Of a stretch of DNA of 9,952 nucleotides, positions 1 through 6,996 are shown in pieces. Within the stretch, counting starts at the first letter, position 1; every line of letters begins with the position of its first letter. The DNA is taken from NCBI GenBank assembly GCA_030689285.1, contig JAUYJM010000045.1, forward strand, positions 1 to 9,952, written 5' to 3'. The translations under genes and the position numbers were made by a program. The stretch is from a bacterium. Lineage in GTDB: Bacteria; Patescibacteriota; Minisyncoccia; Phycocordibacterales; GCA-002787175. The notes under the pieces are model-generated. The model saw only the letters and a program-made list of their open reading frames with translations. It made no database searches and had not been told where the DNA came from.

Positions 1-178
1 TCTCCAATTAACCATTTCACACAAATCCCTGAATTTTGGCTGCAAAACTTCGCTTCACGCTCGCCCCGTTAGAGCGTAAGCTCTAACGGGGCTCGCCATA
101 TCTCAATATGACTCGCGCTCCAGCTCGTTTTTCGCCGAAAATTCAAGAATTTGTTAATGTGAAAGCGTTAATTGGAGA
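1..178. repeat. MITE-like imperfect palindromic element, left copy (element 1)
   Basis: The ends are exact inverted copies: TCTCCAATTAAC at 1-12 and its complement at 167-178. Further in, the arms match imperfectly; for example TGAATTTT near 30-36 pairs with AAAATTCA near 138-145. At the centre is a perfect 13-bp hairpin (63-75 with 80-92) with a GTAA loop, a GNRA-type tetraloop on the plus strand. The right arm carries about 25-30 nt (93-121) that the left arm lacks, so the palindrome is asymmetric. No transposase is encoded, so if mobile it is non-autonomous. It touches the window edge, so a target-site duplication cannot be tested and it may extend further left. It shares a 17-nt motif (15 of 17 identical) with the element at 287-450, which suggests one family. 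Confidence 0.7.
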
Positions 179-187
179 TGGTATTAA

Positions 188-569
188 ATTATAGCAAAAA
201 AACTTATGAAATGCGCGAACGACCCAAAAGGATTCGGCAAAGCGAGAGCATCTTTGGGGAAGCGTGGCAATCTACAAATACTCCAAGGGACTGTTGCCGA
301 ATAGGCTTTTGAGGTGATTTTTCCAAAATTAGCGCGAGGCGAAGTTTCAAATTTATGGCTTAATGCTCTAAAGTATTGGCCATAAATTTGAAACAAGCCG
401 CAGCCGAATTTTGGGGAAATCAGCCAAAATGGATATTCGGCAACAGTCCCTCCAAGTCGATGGAAATCCGGTATTTACTGTGAATAATGAAATACCGCCT
501 CTGGAATGCCTTGAAGAAACATCGGGAGGCGCGGGCGACGTTGAAGCTTATTTTTTCTTTTTTGCCTGA
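188..569 (+). pseudogene. Small gene disrupted by a MITE-like insertion
   Basis: The left part reads from just after a stop at 185-187 through an ATG at 206-208 to the insertion. Its sequence includes KKLMKCANDPKGFGKARAS. Inside the element it meets a stop at 302-304. If bases 287-455 (element plus one duplicated TCCAA) are removed, the same frame continues as LQVDGNPVFTVNNEIPPLE and ends at TGA 567-569, giving about 70 codons. The inserted length (169 bp) is not a multiple of three, so the insertion both shifts and stops the frame. No clear Shine-Dalgarno precedes 206, and the upstream stop lies 7 bp beyond element 1. The 5' part of the gene may therefore also be lost or separated by that element. 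The 3' end overlaps the convergent methyltransferase by about 22 nt. I do not recognise the family. A second frame is also open across the join but looks less protein-like. Confidence 0.6.
287..450. mobile_element. MITE-like palindromic insertion with target-site duplication (element 2)
   Basis: Perfect 16-bp terminal inverted repeats begin GGGACTGTTGCC (287-302) and end in the complement (435-450). An inner perfect 16-bp inverted repeat, 344-359 with 379-394, closes a 19-nt loop. The intervening arms are imperfectly complementary, so the whole unit is one long hairpin. It is flanked by the direct repeat TCCAA (282-286 and 451-455). The duplication can also be read as 7 bp, CTCCAAG, with a 162-bp element. 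Removing element plus one repeat (169 bp) rejoins a long plus-strand reading frame, which is strong evidence of a real insertion. It encodes nothing and would need a transposase in trans. I do not assign an IS family. Confidence 0.82.
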
Positions 570-1195
570 AATATGTAGCCGAGAGGGTAACGGCTCCGAA
601 ATGAAGGGCGCAGTTTTAAAACCAATAAGTCAAGCAAAAAATAGAGAGGAAATAAAAGCACCCGAAACGCGGTCGGCAAAAACGTCATCAGGTTGTTGCA
701 ATTTACAAAAAATGGTCCGCCGCCGACTTCGCGCACCGATATATCTTCAAAACCGCTCTCTTTCAAAAGACGCTCAAGCGCATCACCCGTGTATCGGAAA
801 AAGTCTCGCGGGTCAGGATGATAGTTTATAAAAAACGGCACGAAACCTAAAAGCGTCCCATTTTCCTCAAGCACTCTGTGGGATTCCTTTAAAACATGCT
901 TGTGGTTGTAGATATGCTCAAGCAGATTAAACATCAAAACTTGGCTGAATGTTTCCTCATCGTAAGGCAGATTGTCTTTTTCCAAATCCACCCTCTCCCC
1001 CGTTTCCATATCCGCCACAAAACGCTCCGACATATTTTCCGTATTTAAGTGCTCAAGATAGCTTGGCTTCTTTCCGCCGCCGACATCCAAGACTTTGCCT
1101 GAAACCTTGTATTTCTCAAGTTCAATATTCATGCAAGCGCGAAGCAAAGTCTTGCCTCGGATAATTTGTTTTAGGAGCTTAAGGAAAGTGGACAT
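548..1195 (-). CDS. Class I SAM-dependent methyltransferase
   Basis: A protein of 215 aa with a Methyltransf_11-type fold. Motif I, the S-adenosylmethionine-binding glycine loop, is VLDVGGGKKP at residues 35-44. An acidic residue near D62 follows the second strand. NLLEHI at 90-95 is the post-motif strand typical of this group, and a helix leads into FVPFF at 118-122. HPDPRDFFRYT (126-136) fits a substrate lid segment common in methyltransferases found beside sugar genes. Residues about 172-195 are strongly hydrophobic and may attach the protein to the membrane. It is the last gene of the minus-strand cluster and starts 1 nt after the stop of the upstream glycosyltransferase, so co-translation is likely. 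No Shine-Dalgarno lies at a normal distance. The substrate is unknown; context suggests a surface glycan or its lipid carrier. The tail is lysine rich and no terminator follows its stop. Confidence 0.85.
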   Translation of the reverse strand: MSTFLKLLKQIIRGKTLLRACMNIELEKYKVSGKVLDVGGGKKPSYLEHLNTENMSERFVADMETGERVDLEKDNLPYDEETFSQVLMFNLLEHIYNHKHVLKESHRVLEENGTLLGFVPFFINYHPDPRDFFRYTGDALERLLKESGFEDISVREVGGGPFFVNCNNLMTFLPTAFRVLLFPLYFLLDLLVLKLRPSFRSRYPLGYIFQAKKKK

Positions 1196-1196
1196 T

Positions 1197-2210
1197 TTAG
1201 AATTTAGGATTTTCTCCGCTTAAAAAATAAAGAAATTCGTCAGCGATTTCCGACCATGAATGTGTGAAAGAAAAGTTTCGAATTTTTTCTGATTGAATCC
1301 TATAATTTTCATTATTGCAAAGCCAGACTATTTTTTCCGCAATGTCGTATTCGTCGCTCGGTTCAACAAAGACGGCGATATCTCTTATTCTCTCCGTGAT
1401 TCCGTTTTCTTTCGTGATTATAAACGGTTTTCCAAACTTTATGGCTTCCATAATAAGATTCGGACTCACGTCTCCAAGTGAAGCCAAAACAACCGCGTAA
1501 GAATTTTTAATCTTTTCTTCAAATTCATCGGGCGGCAGGTTGTCTAAAAAAAGCTTGGCCTGCGGCGCTTTTTGCATCGCGATGCCAAACGCGTTTTTAA
1601 GACGCTTCAAATTTTTCCACTTCAAGACTCTCGCGCTTCCAACAAACACCTTTTCAGACGGTTGTTTTGAGACCTCCCTTTCTCCGTAATAGTTTTCAAC
1701 GATGGCCGTCTTTGACAAATCAATATCGTACGGCAAACGCCAGATATCTCTTTGCCACACTGTGCTGAAAATCAAATAGTCAGCCGTTTTTGCTAGCCAT
1801 TTTACGGCCTTAAAAATAAGTTTTTCTTTAAAGGAAAACTCCCTAGGGTTTATGTAAAATGCGCGGAGCGGCGCAAGCTCTCCCGAGCGCTCCACGTATC
1901 CCTCCCAGAGATGGTCGCCACCTATGCGCACAGCCACCCTCTTTCCCAAGAAGCGCGCCGCAAGTACAGTCGGCACGCCCACGCTTATCGTATCAAGCGC
2001 AAGGACGGCATCATAACGCAAGAGATGCCAAACCACGCGAAACAAAAACAAAATGTGCCGCAAGCCGATTGGAATTTTCTTTTCCAGTTCATAGGCGACA
2101 ACTTTTACCTTATGTCCTTTTTTTTCAAACTCTCGCGAGAGATTTAGGGCGTATTTGGCCGGCCCTCCTATATCTGGCGGATATATTCCCGTGGTTATTA
2201 GGATTTTCAT
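1197..2210 (-). CDS. GT-B fold glycosyltransferase (family 4-like)
   Basis: A protein of 337 aa. The N-terminal acceptor domain opens with MKILITTGIYPPDIGGPAKY, the classic GT4 glycine-rich loop followed by a helix (to about residue 35). The C-terminal nucleotide-sugar domain starts near residue 187: VGSARVLKWKN retains the basic residues R194 and K198/K200 expected to contact the donor phosphate. The GT4 EX7E motif appears as D247...E255 (in GDVSPNLIME), so the first acidic residue is Asp rather than Glu. ENG (268-270) replaces the usual VGG turn. It probably transfers a sugar from an activated donor to a lipid-linked or surface glycan on the cytoplasmic face. It lies 26 nt after the other glycosyltransferase and 1 nt before the methyltransferase, an operon-like arrangement. 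The start is ATG 2210-2208. Donor and acceptor cannot be told from sequence. Confidence 0.85.
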   Translation of the reverse strand: MKILITTGIYPPDIGGPAKYALNLSREFEKKGHKVKVVAYELEKKIPIGLRHILFLFRVVWHLLRYDAVLALDTISVGVPTVLAARFLGKRVAVRIGGDHLWEGYVERSGELAPLRAFYINPREFSFKEKLIFKAVKWLAKTADYLIFSTVWQRDIWRLPYDIDLSKTAIVENYYGEREVSKQPSEKVFVGSARVLKWKNLKRLKNAFGIAMQKAPQAKLFLDNLPPDEFEEKIKNSYAVVLASLGDVSPNLIMEAIKFGKPFIITKENGITERIRDIAVFVEPSDEYDIAEKIVWLCNNENYRIQSEKIRNFSFTHSWSEIADEFLYFLSGENPKF

Positions 2211-2236
2211 AACAGAATGATTACCTGCAAAATTGG

Positions 2237-3397
2237 TTATTGACTGTTAAAAACCTCTTTCATTTTATTCGCTATAACATCCCAATCGTATTTTTCCTTT
2301 GCAAGTTTTTTCGCGTTAGCGACAATCTTGGACACGAGTTTCTTGTCTGCCAAAAGGATTTTAACCTTATCGGCTATATCTTTAGGACTTCGGACTTTGC
2401 AAAAAAGTCCCGTTTCACCGTCTATTAGAAAGTCCGTAATGCCGCCAACCGGAGTGGCTATTACGGGGAGGCCAGCGGCAAATCCCTCAATAAAGGAGAT
2501 GCCGAAACCTTCGGAAATGGACGGACGAATAAAAATGTCAGAAATCCTTAAGTATGAAGGCAGTTGGTCGTTTGGCACCTTGCCGGCGAAAATTACTCTG
2601 TTTCTTACTCCGTAAACTTCGGCAAGAGAGAGCAGAGGCTCCTTCTCTTCTCCCTCTCCTACAATCAAAAGAACTATATCTGTCGGCAGATACTGCAGTG
2701 ACTGTATCAAGTCTCCCACCGCGTTTTTTCGGACGAGACGCGATACCGTGATTAAAACTTTATCAGTTGGCTTAATTTTAAGAGATTCAGCCAGACGCTC
2801 CAAATTTTCCGTCTTGATTTTCTTGTTCCAAAAATTGAAAGAGACGCCATTTGGAACCAGAGTTATCTTTAATTCCTTTTTCACATTTTCCGCTCTTTTC
2901 TTGAGATACTCGCTTATAACCGTTATGCGAGTGGCTTTCAAAATCGGCATATGATGAAAGGGAAGAATGAGACGTTCATATAAAAAAGTATTTCCAAACA
3001 CGTAACGTTTCAGGTGTTCTTCTTCGTCTCCTTCCTGAAGCGTAAGCATCATCGGTATTTTTTTGTGAAAAAAAACAAAAAATGAAGCCGCCACGGCCGC
3101 CTGACTTGCCATTATCGTCCAGACAAGGTCAAACCTGTTTTTTTGGTGAAGGCGGAGAGCTTTTATCAGCCCGAAAAAAGGTAGCAGCCACTTGTCAAAA
3201 CGCGTTCCGAAACCAACTCTAAAGACCGCAACTTTGCCGACGTTTTCCGTCTTAGGCAAACTCCTCTTTAGACGAGAGGTGATAAGAAAAAAACTGAAAC
3301 CTTGCGCGGAGAGCCTAGATGTGATTTCTGATACGGCAATTTCAGCCCCACCGATATTTGGAGCATAATTTGTGGAGAATATTAGAACCTTTCGCAT
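2237..3397 (-). CDS. GT4-type glycosyltransferase
   Basis: A protein of 386 aa from the chosen ATG at 3397. The N-terminal motif MRKVLIFSTNYAPNIGGAE is the standard GT4 opening, and the C-terminal domain is more canonical than that of its neighbour. VSRLVRKN (218-225) supplies R and K for donor-phosphate binding. GEGEE lies at 247-251. The EX7E motif SEGFGISFIEGFAAGLPV carries E296 and E304, followed by ATPVGG (314-319). It is a retaining GT-B enzyme likely to act in surface-polysaccharide or glycolipid synthesis. A GTG start at 3430 would add 11 residues (beginning MSYCILLYY) that do not look like GT4 sequence. The motif sits at the N-terminus only with the ATG, and a possible -10 box 6 nt upstream supports it as a leaderless start. 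The gap to the upstream lamin-tail gene is 47 nt and to the next glycosyltransferase 26 nt. Confidence 0.88.
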   Translation of the reverse strand: MRKVLIFSTNYAPNIGGAEIAVSEITSRLSAQGFSFFLITSRLKRSLPKTENVGKVAVFRVGFGTRFDKWLLPFFGLIKALRLHQKNRFDLVWTIMASQAAVAASFFVFFHKKIPMMLTLQEGDEEEHLKRYVFGNTFLYERLILPFHHMPILKATRITVISEYLKKRAENVKKELKITLVPNGVSFNFWNKKIKTENLERLAESLKIKPTDKVLITVSRLVRKNAVGDLIQSLQYLPTDIVLLIVGEGEEKEPLLSLAEVYGVRNRVIFAGKVPNDQLPSYLRISDIFIRPSISEGFGISFIEGFAAGLPVIATPVGGITDFLIDGETGLFCKVRSPKDIADKVKILLADKKLVSKIVANAKKLAKEKYDWDVIANKMKEVFNSQ

Positions 3398-3430
3398 TGA
3401 CAGATAATACAGCAGAATGCAGTAAGACAC
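3398..3430 (-). promoter_or_regulatory. Possible internal promoter for the GT4 gene
   Basis: On the minus strand TTGTGT is followed by a 17-nt spacer and TATTAT (5 of 6 to the -10 consensus). The -10 box ends 6 nt before the ATG, which would give a leaderless transcript. The -35 match is only three bases, so this is tentative. No Shine-Dalgarno is present here, which fits. Confidence 0.35.
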
Positions 3431-3444
3431 AACGTTTTGAAAGG

Positions 3445-4785
3445 TTATTCAAGTATGTCTATGGATTTTGCCTCGATAGAAAGTTCTTTCTGCCGCTTAT
3501 CTTGATATTTTTGTTTCTCTTCCTGTTCGGCCTCTGAAAAACTCGCTTCTTTGGCATCTTCTGCCTTTATTCCCCTTATACTCCAGACTGAAGCGGCGGC
3601 CAGACCAAGAAAGGCCGTAAGAGCAAGCAACCATACAGATTGAGGGTAAATCCCCCCGCTTTCCGCCGCGGCGGCGGAAAGCGGGGGGATTTGTTCTTTC
3701 TCCCCATTCGCGACTTCCGCGCTTTCAAGTGAAGACTCAACCGGAATCCGTTCAACAAAAGAAGGAGTTTTCTCTTCTGGTTTGTGGAAGGTTTCGGTTT
3801 CCTTTACGGTTTGACTGGAATCAAGGTTTTCATCAGGGCGGCTGTCTTGAGCTTCCGCCATCATCAAGACATCTGCCTGTTCAACTTCCTGTTGTTTAGC
3901 CGACACTCTGACATTAAACTCTCTGCCATACTTCTCTCCCCGCCAGTAAACTTCGCTTAGCGCCGTGTAAGTTCCGACTTCCTTGTAAATATGCACGCCT
4001 TTTTGCCGATCGGAAGAAGTTCCATCGCCGAAAATCCACACCATAGACGCATCGTTTGTAATATCATTTCCTTGCGAAGTAAACAGTTTTAAGGAGAAAG
4101 TGAAAGAAGTTCCTACAAAAACTTCTTCAGGAAAATCAATCTCAATTTCCACTTCCGAAGCCGAGTTTTCGTCAACCTTTTCTTCGTTAGAATTTTGCTT
4201 GTTGCCCGAACTTTCTTCTTCGTAAGAAGCGTCATCTGACTGCTGGTTTTCTTCGCTTGATAGAACGGCTAGCGTAAAAGATTCTCCAGGCGAAGGTTTA
4301 GAAGCGACCCATTTTGAGCCGTCAAACTGCAGTGAGTTGCCGTCTCCGGAAGCCCCAAAAGAAGAATCGTAGGGAAAACTGTAAACTTCCACGCCACTTT
4401 CATTTTTTAAGGAAAGTGTTCCGGAACTGTTTTTAAGCGAAAAAGAACTGTCAAAAACAATGCCGCTGAAAGTCGGCCAGTCGCCAAGAAATTTGTCCGC
4501 GTTATCCGCAATTACGGCATACCCGTGAGCAGGAATCGTCGTTCCTTTGCCAAAATCAGCTATTTTGTGATTTCTGCCTTCCTCCGTAAATCTCCACGAA
4601 GAGAGCTCAACATCCTCTCCGCTGTCGTTATAAATCTCAACCCATTCTCTTCCGGAATCCGCCTCATTTCCCTCTGCAGAGCCCAGGTCATACATTATTT
4701 CCGTAATCTGAACCGAACCGGCTTCGGTTACGGAAAATACCAGCATCGCGCAAAGTAAAAAGATGGTTTTTAGCGTATCCTTCAT
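3445..4785 (-). CDS. Lamin-tail-domain surface protein with PKD-like domain and C-terminal anchor
   Basis: A protein of 446 aa from ATG 4785, which has AGG at 4792-4794 at normal spacing. An ATG at 4812 lies inside the upstream ATPase and lacks this. A signal peptide spans about 1-23. A lamin-tail domain (LTD) spans about 24-170, with ITEIMYD, then GREWVEIYND, then LSSWRF, the hallmark first strands of that beta-sandwich. An acidic, Ser/Glu-rich linker (about 176-212) follows. A PKD-like domain spans about 213-297, with WIFGDGT (250-256) and HIYKEVGTYT. A second low-complexity linker leads to a transmembrane segment at about 383-404 (QSVWLLALTAFLG) and a charged cytoplasmic tail (405-446). 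It should be exported and held by its C-terminus with the domains outside. Residues 365-380 (QIPPLSAAAAESGGIY) are encoded by a perfect palindrome, see the repeat at 3648-3692. Its gene starts 10 nt after the VirD4-like ATPase, suggesting a shared transcript. LTD proteins are often surface or nuclease-linked; no catalytic domain is visible here. Confidence 0.82.
   Translation of the reverse strand: MKDTLKTIFLLCAMLVFSVTEAGSVQITEIMYDLGSAEGNEADSGREWVEIYNDSGEDVELSSWRFTEEGRNHKIADFGKGTTIPAHGYAVIADNADKFLGDWPTFSGIVFDSSFSLKNSSGTLSLKNESGVEVYSFPYDSSFGASGDGNSLQFDGSKWVASKPSPGESFTLAVLSSEENQQSDDASYEEESSGNKQNSNEEKVDENSASEVEIEIDFPEEVFVGTSFTFSLKLFTSQGNDITNDASMVWIFGDGTSSDRQKGVHIYKEVGTYTALSEVYWRGEKYGREFNVRVSAKQQEVEQADVLMMAEAQDSRPDENLDSSQTVKETETFHKPEEKTPSFVERIPVESSLESAEVANGEKEQIPPLSAAAAESGGIYPQSVWLLALTAFLGLAAASVWSIRGIKAEDAKEASFSEAEQEEKQKYQDKRQKELSIEAKSIDILE
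3648..3692. repeat. Perfect palindromic repeat inside the lamin-tail gene
   Basis: Two perfectly complementary 21-bp arms (3648-3668 and 3672-3692) enclose a 3-nt loop (3669-3671). The arm begins AAATCCCCCCG and contains CTTTCCGCCG. Total length is 45 bp, exactly 15 codons, so the reading frame is kept. It is far more GC-rich than its surroundings and lies in the disordered linker just outside the membrane segment. This looks like an inserted REP/palindromic element tolerated as coding sequence. In mRNA it would form a very stable hairpin. Confidence 0.85.
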
Positions 4786-4795
4786 AAAAAACCTG

Positions 4796-6637
4796 CTATT
4801 TGGGTTTTTCAACCCGAAACATATCTCTCAAGATTTTTTCCGGCACTTCAGGAGCGGTAGCTTGGCTAGAAAAAACTTTGGATCCACTTGGGTTTTTGGT
4901 GTTACTCTTGTCGTATTCTTTTTTCTCTAAGTTACCTTCGCTTATATTCGGCGATGTTTCGGTTTTTTCCGGCTTGTCCTTATTTTTTATGACCTCGGAA
5001 AGAGCGGCTCTAAGATCTTCCAGATGTTGACCGCCATTTACGGAACTTTTCTTTATTGGAAAATCACGGTTTTTCAAAGAAGAGAGTGGCACCGATTCCT
5101 TTTTTACTGGTTCCCCGGACACACTTTTTGGACTTTGAATTGCAGAGTAAAGGGGTCTTTGCTCTGTATCGTTTTTTATATTCTTAAACGCTTCAGCGAA
5201 AGGATATTTCTGATTTTCCGAAGACTTAGGGGTAAAAGAACGGCTGTCGTCGCTTTTTTGGTTTGAATTGCTTGGGACCTTTTCATTTCTTGCCATATAT
5301 GATGGCATCGGTTTAGATTCGTTTCCCTGCGCCATCCTGTTTTTAGACGAAGGGTTGTGCCATTCATCTATAAAGGTCTCCACATCCAATCTCGGCTTTC
5401 CAAATATATTCCTGGAATTTTCTATTATTTCTTGCTTATAGTTTACGGCCGGTTTATCTATAGGAGGTTCCGTCACGGCCGAAAAAGGTGCGGAACTTAC
5501 ACCGTCTATCATAAGCTTCAAATATATCTGGGCAAACCCCAAATTGACCAAGTCTTCAGCCGTAAATTGCGGGGCAAATTCTTTTTCCAACACTTCCGCG
5601 TCATAAGCGCCTACCCGAAAAGTAATCATAGTACCCACGTTGCCGAAGACCGCCGCCCTGACTTCCTCTTCCATTTGTTCAATATATTGATGAGCTATGG
5701 AAAGATTTAGTTTATATTTTCTGGCTTCGGACAAAATATCTGCAAACGATTTATTCGCAAACGATTGAAACTCGTCCACGTAAAGATAGAAGTTCGGCAA
5801 CTTGGCAACAACCGTTTCCGTGACATCGGCCCGAGACATTGCCGAAAGATAAATTTTCGTGATAAGCATACTGCCCAGAAGCTTGGCGTTACCCTCGCCT
5901 ACCAGACCTTTTGATAGATTTATTATTACAATCTTTTTTTCGTCCATTATTTTTCGCAAATCAAAGGACGATTTTGGCTGACCTATAATATTCCTTATAA
6001 GCGGATTTGATGTAAATTGCCCCACTTTGTTTTGTATGGCGGGAGTCGCCTCCGCGGCGAAACGGTCTGTATATTTGGCAAACTCGTCCACCCAAAAAGA
6101 ACGCACGGAAGGGTCGCGAACATTGTCAACGATTTTCTTTCGGTACTCTTTGTCCGAAAGCATCCTGTTTATGCCAAGAAGCGTGGCTTCTGGGTATTCA
6201 AGAAGAGCCAAAATGGTGTTGTTTAGGATATAAGCCATTCTGGCAGACCACGCGTCTACCCAGATTTTTTCAAAGGTGCTCATAAGGCCGTTTGCCACAA
6301 GATGTCTCTTGTCGGCTCCGACGTCTTCAAGCACGTTGAAAGATACCGGAAATTTCATATCAAACGGAGCAAAATAAAGCACGTCCCGAATTCTGTCTTC
6401 CGGCACATATTCCAAAAGCATATCCGCCGATTTACCATGAGGGTCAAGAAACGCCACGCCGTTTCCGTTCTGAATATCTTGAATGGCCATATTTTCAAGA
6501 AGGGTGGATTTTCCCATTCCGGTTTTGCCTATGACATACATATGGCGAGAACGGTCTTTGGCTTTTATGCCGAAAGGTATGCGTCGATTGCGCGAATCGG
6601 TTTGAGCGAAATATGTGATTTTGTCTTGGTCTTCCAT
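4796..6637 (-). CDS. VirD4/TraG-like conjugation-type ATPase (DNA-transport ATPase)
   Basis: A protein of 613 aa from ATG 6637, which gives the N-terminus MEDQDKITYFAQ. A TTG start at 6670 would add 11 residues. Walker A is GKTGMGKST at 37-45, followed by the conserved strand VAFLDPHGKS (61-70). Walker B is FYLYVDEFQSF (283-293) with D288 and E289. AHQY (315-318) is the sensor glutamine region of TraG/VirD4/HerA-type hexameric ATPases. Residues from about 430 to 613 are Ser, Lys, Asn and Pro rich and probably disordered. No N-terminal transmembrane helices are visible, unlike classical VirD4, so it must dock on membrane partners. The family pumps DNA or protein through type IV secretion or related envelope machines using ATP. 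No relaxase or other type IV secretion gene is in the window. It leads the minus-strand cluster, with the lamin-tail gene 10 nt downstream. Confidence 0.88.
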   Translation of the reverse strand: MEDQDKITYFAQTDSRNRRIPFGIKAKDRSRHMYVIGKTGMGKSTLLENMAIQDIQNGNGVAFLDPHGKSADMLLEYVPEDRIRDVLYFAPFDMKFPVSFNVLEDVGADKRHLVANGLMSTFEKIWVDAWSARMAYILNNTILALLEYPEATLLGINRMLSDKEYRKKIVDNVRDPSVRSFWVDEFAKYTDRFAAEATPAIQNKVGQFTSNPLIRNIIGQPKSSFDLRKIMDEKKIVIINLSKGLVGEGNAKLLGSMLITKIYLSAMSRADVTETVVAKLPNFYLYVDEFQSFANKSFADILSEARKYKLNLSIAHQYIEQMEEEVRAAVFGNVGTMITFRVGAYDAEVLEKEFAPQFTAEDLVNLGFAQIYLKLMIDGVSSAPFSAVTEPPIDKPAVNYKQEIIENSRNIFGKPRLDVETFIDEWHNPSSKNRMAQGNESKPMPSYMARNEKVPSNSNQKSDDSRSFTPKSSENQKYPFAEAFKNIKNDTEQRPLYSAIQSPKSVSGEPVKKESVPLSSLKNRDFPIKKSSVNGGQHLEDLRAALSEVIKNKDKPEKTETSPNISEGNLEKKEYDKSNTKNPSGSKVFSSQATAPEVPEKILRDMFRVEKPK

Positions 6638-6649
6638 AGCAACAACCGA

Positions 6650-6679
6650 TGTATAACTAACCACCGACAACTATGTAAA
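6650..6679 (-). promoter_or_regulatory. Candidate promoter for the ATPase-led cluster
   Basis: On the minus strand TTTACA (6679-6674; 5 of 6) is followed by an 18-nt spacer and TATACA (6655-6650; 4 of 6). The -10 box ends 12 nt before the ATG at 6637, predicting a very short or absent 5' leader, and no Shine-Dalgarno is seen. It is the best match between the upstream terminator and the gene. Confidence 0.42.
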
Positions 6680-6769
6680 ACGAGAACGCGAAATTTTCTT
6701 TGCTTTTGCTGTTGGTGGTATGCAGTAGGTTGTTGGTTATATTATACAACTATTTATAAAACGGAGAAA
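6680..6769. other. Short AT-rich intergenic stretch with no clear feature
   Basis: It lies between the terminator of the small gene and the ATPase promoter. It holds CAACA/TTGTT-type near repeats and a lone TATAAT on the minus strand without a -35 box. I see no gene in it. Confidence 0.4.
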
Positions 6770-6810
6770 TAAAAAAACGGACTGGCGATGCCTTTGCATC
6801 GCCAGTCCGT
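6770..6810 (-). terminator. Rho-independent terminator of the small basic protein gene
   Basis: A perfect 15-bp stem (6777-6791 with 6796-6810) with a CTTT loop is followed on the minus strand by a run of six T (6776-6771). It begins 4 nt after the stop codon of the small gene at 6815. It also isolates the ATPase cluster from upstream transcription. Confidence 0.92.
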
Positions 6811-6814
6811 CACA

Positions 6815-6976
6815 TTAGAACTGCGCCGGTACCAGCTCTCCGTTTACCCTTCTGAAGCTTGTCGCTCCAATAAGGATGAACTTGGCTTTGTTGGTAGTTT
6901 TGGTCGGTTTTCCGCCATTTCCGCCATTTTGGGAATGGTGATTCCCCCTCTTGGTGGTAACTTTTTTGGCCGACAT
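6815..6976 (-). CDS. Small basic Gly/Asn/Lys-rich protein, unknown function
   Basis: A protein of 53 aa that starts MSAKKVTTKRGN and ends RRVNGELVPAQF. The first half is basic and low complexity, containing two copies of NGG from a 9-bp tandem repeat (6911-6919 and 6920-6928). The second half has a short hydrophobic stretch, KFILIGATSF. The evidence for a real gene is positional: its stop lies 4 nt before a strong terminator on the same strand. A GGAGGG lies upstream of ATG 6976, though at a rather long distance of about 12-13 nt, and a promoter-like TTGACA lies further up. An in-frame TTG at 7003 would lengthen it by nine residues. An overlapping 65-codon frame on the same strand (7041 to 6844) is the main rival, but it stops well before the terminator. 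The family is not recognised; the charge suggests a nucleic-acid or ribosome contact, which is only a guess. Confidence 0.6.
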   Translation of the reverse strand: MSAKKVTTKRGNHHSQNGGNGGKPTKTTNKAKFILIGATSFRRVNGELVPAQF

Positions 6977-6996
6977 TTTTTTATTGTTCCCTCCGC

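Noticed and set aside
1..450. A CRISPR array at the left end
   Set aside because: The repeats are large, long-arm palindromes with different sequences and not regular short direct repeats with spacers.
487..831. A 114-codon plus-strand frame near the left end
   Set aside because: It lies mostly antisense to the methyltransferase, which has clear SAM-binding motifs; its translation has no recognisable pattern.
1859..2212. A 117-codon plus-strand frame
   Set aside because: It is antisense to the GT4-like gene and is rich in Arg, Pro and Ala, as expected of a shadow frame.
5357..5710. A 117-codon plus-strand frame
   Set aside because: It is antisense to the ATPase coding sequence and has no independent support.
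6302..6772. A 156-codon plus-strand frame, the longest plus-strand frame
   Set aside because: It covers the Walker A part of the ATPase on the opposite strand and reads as a mirror of it; it has no ribosome-binding site or family pattern.
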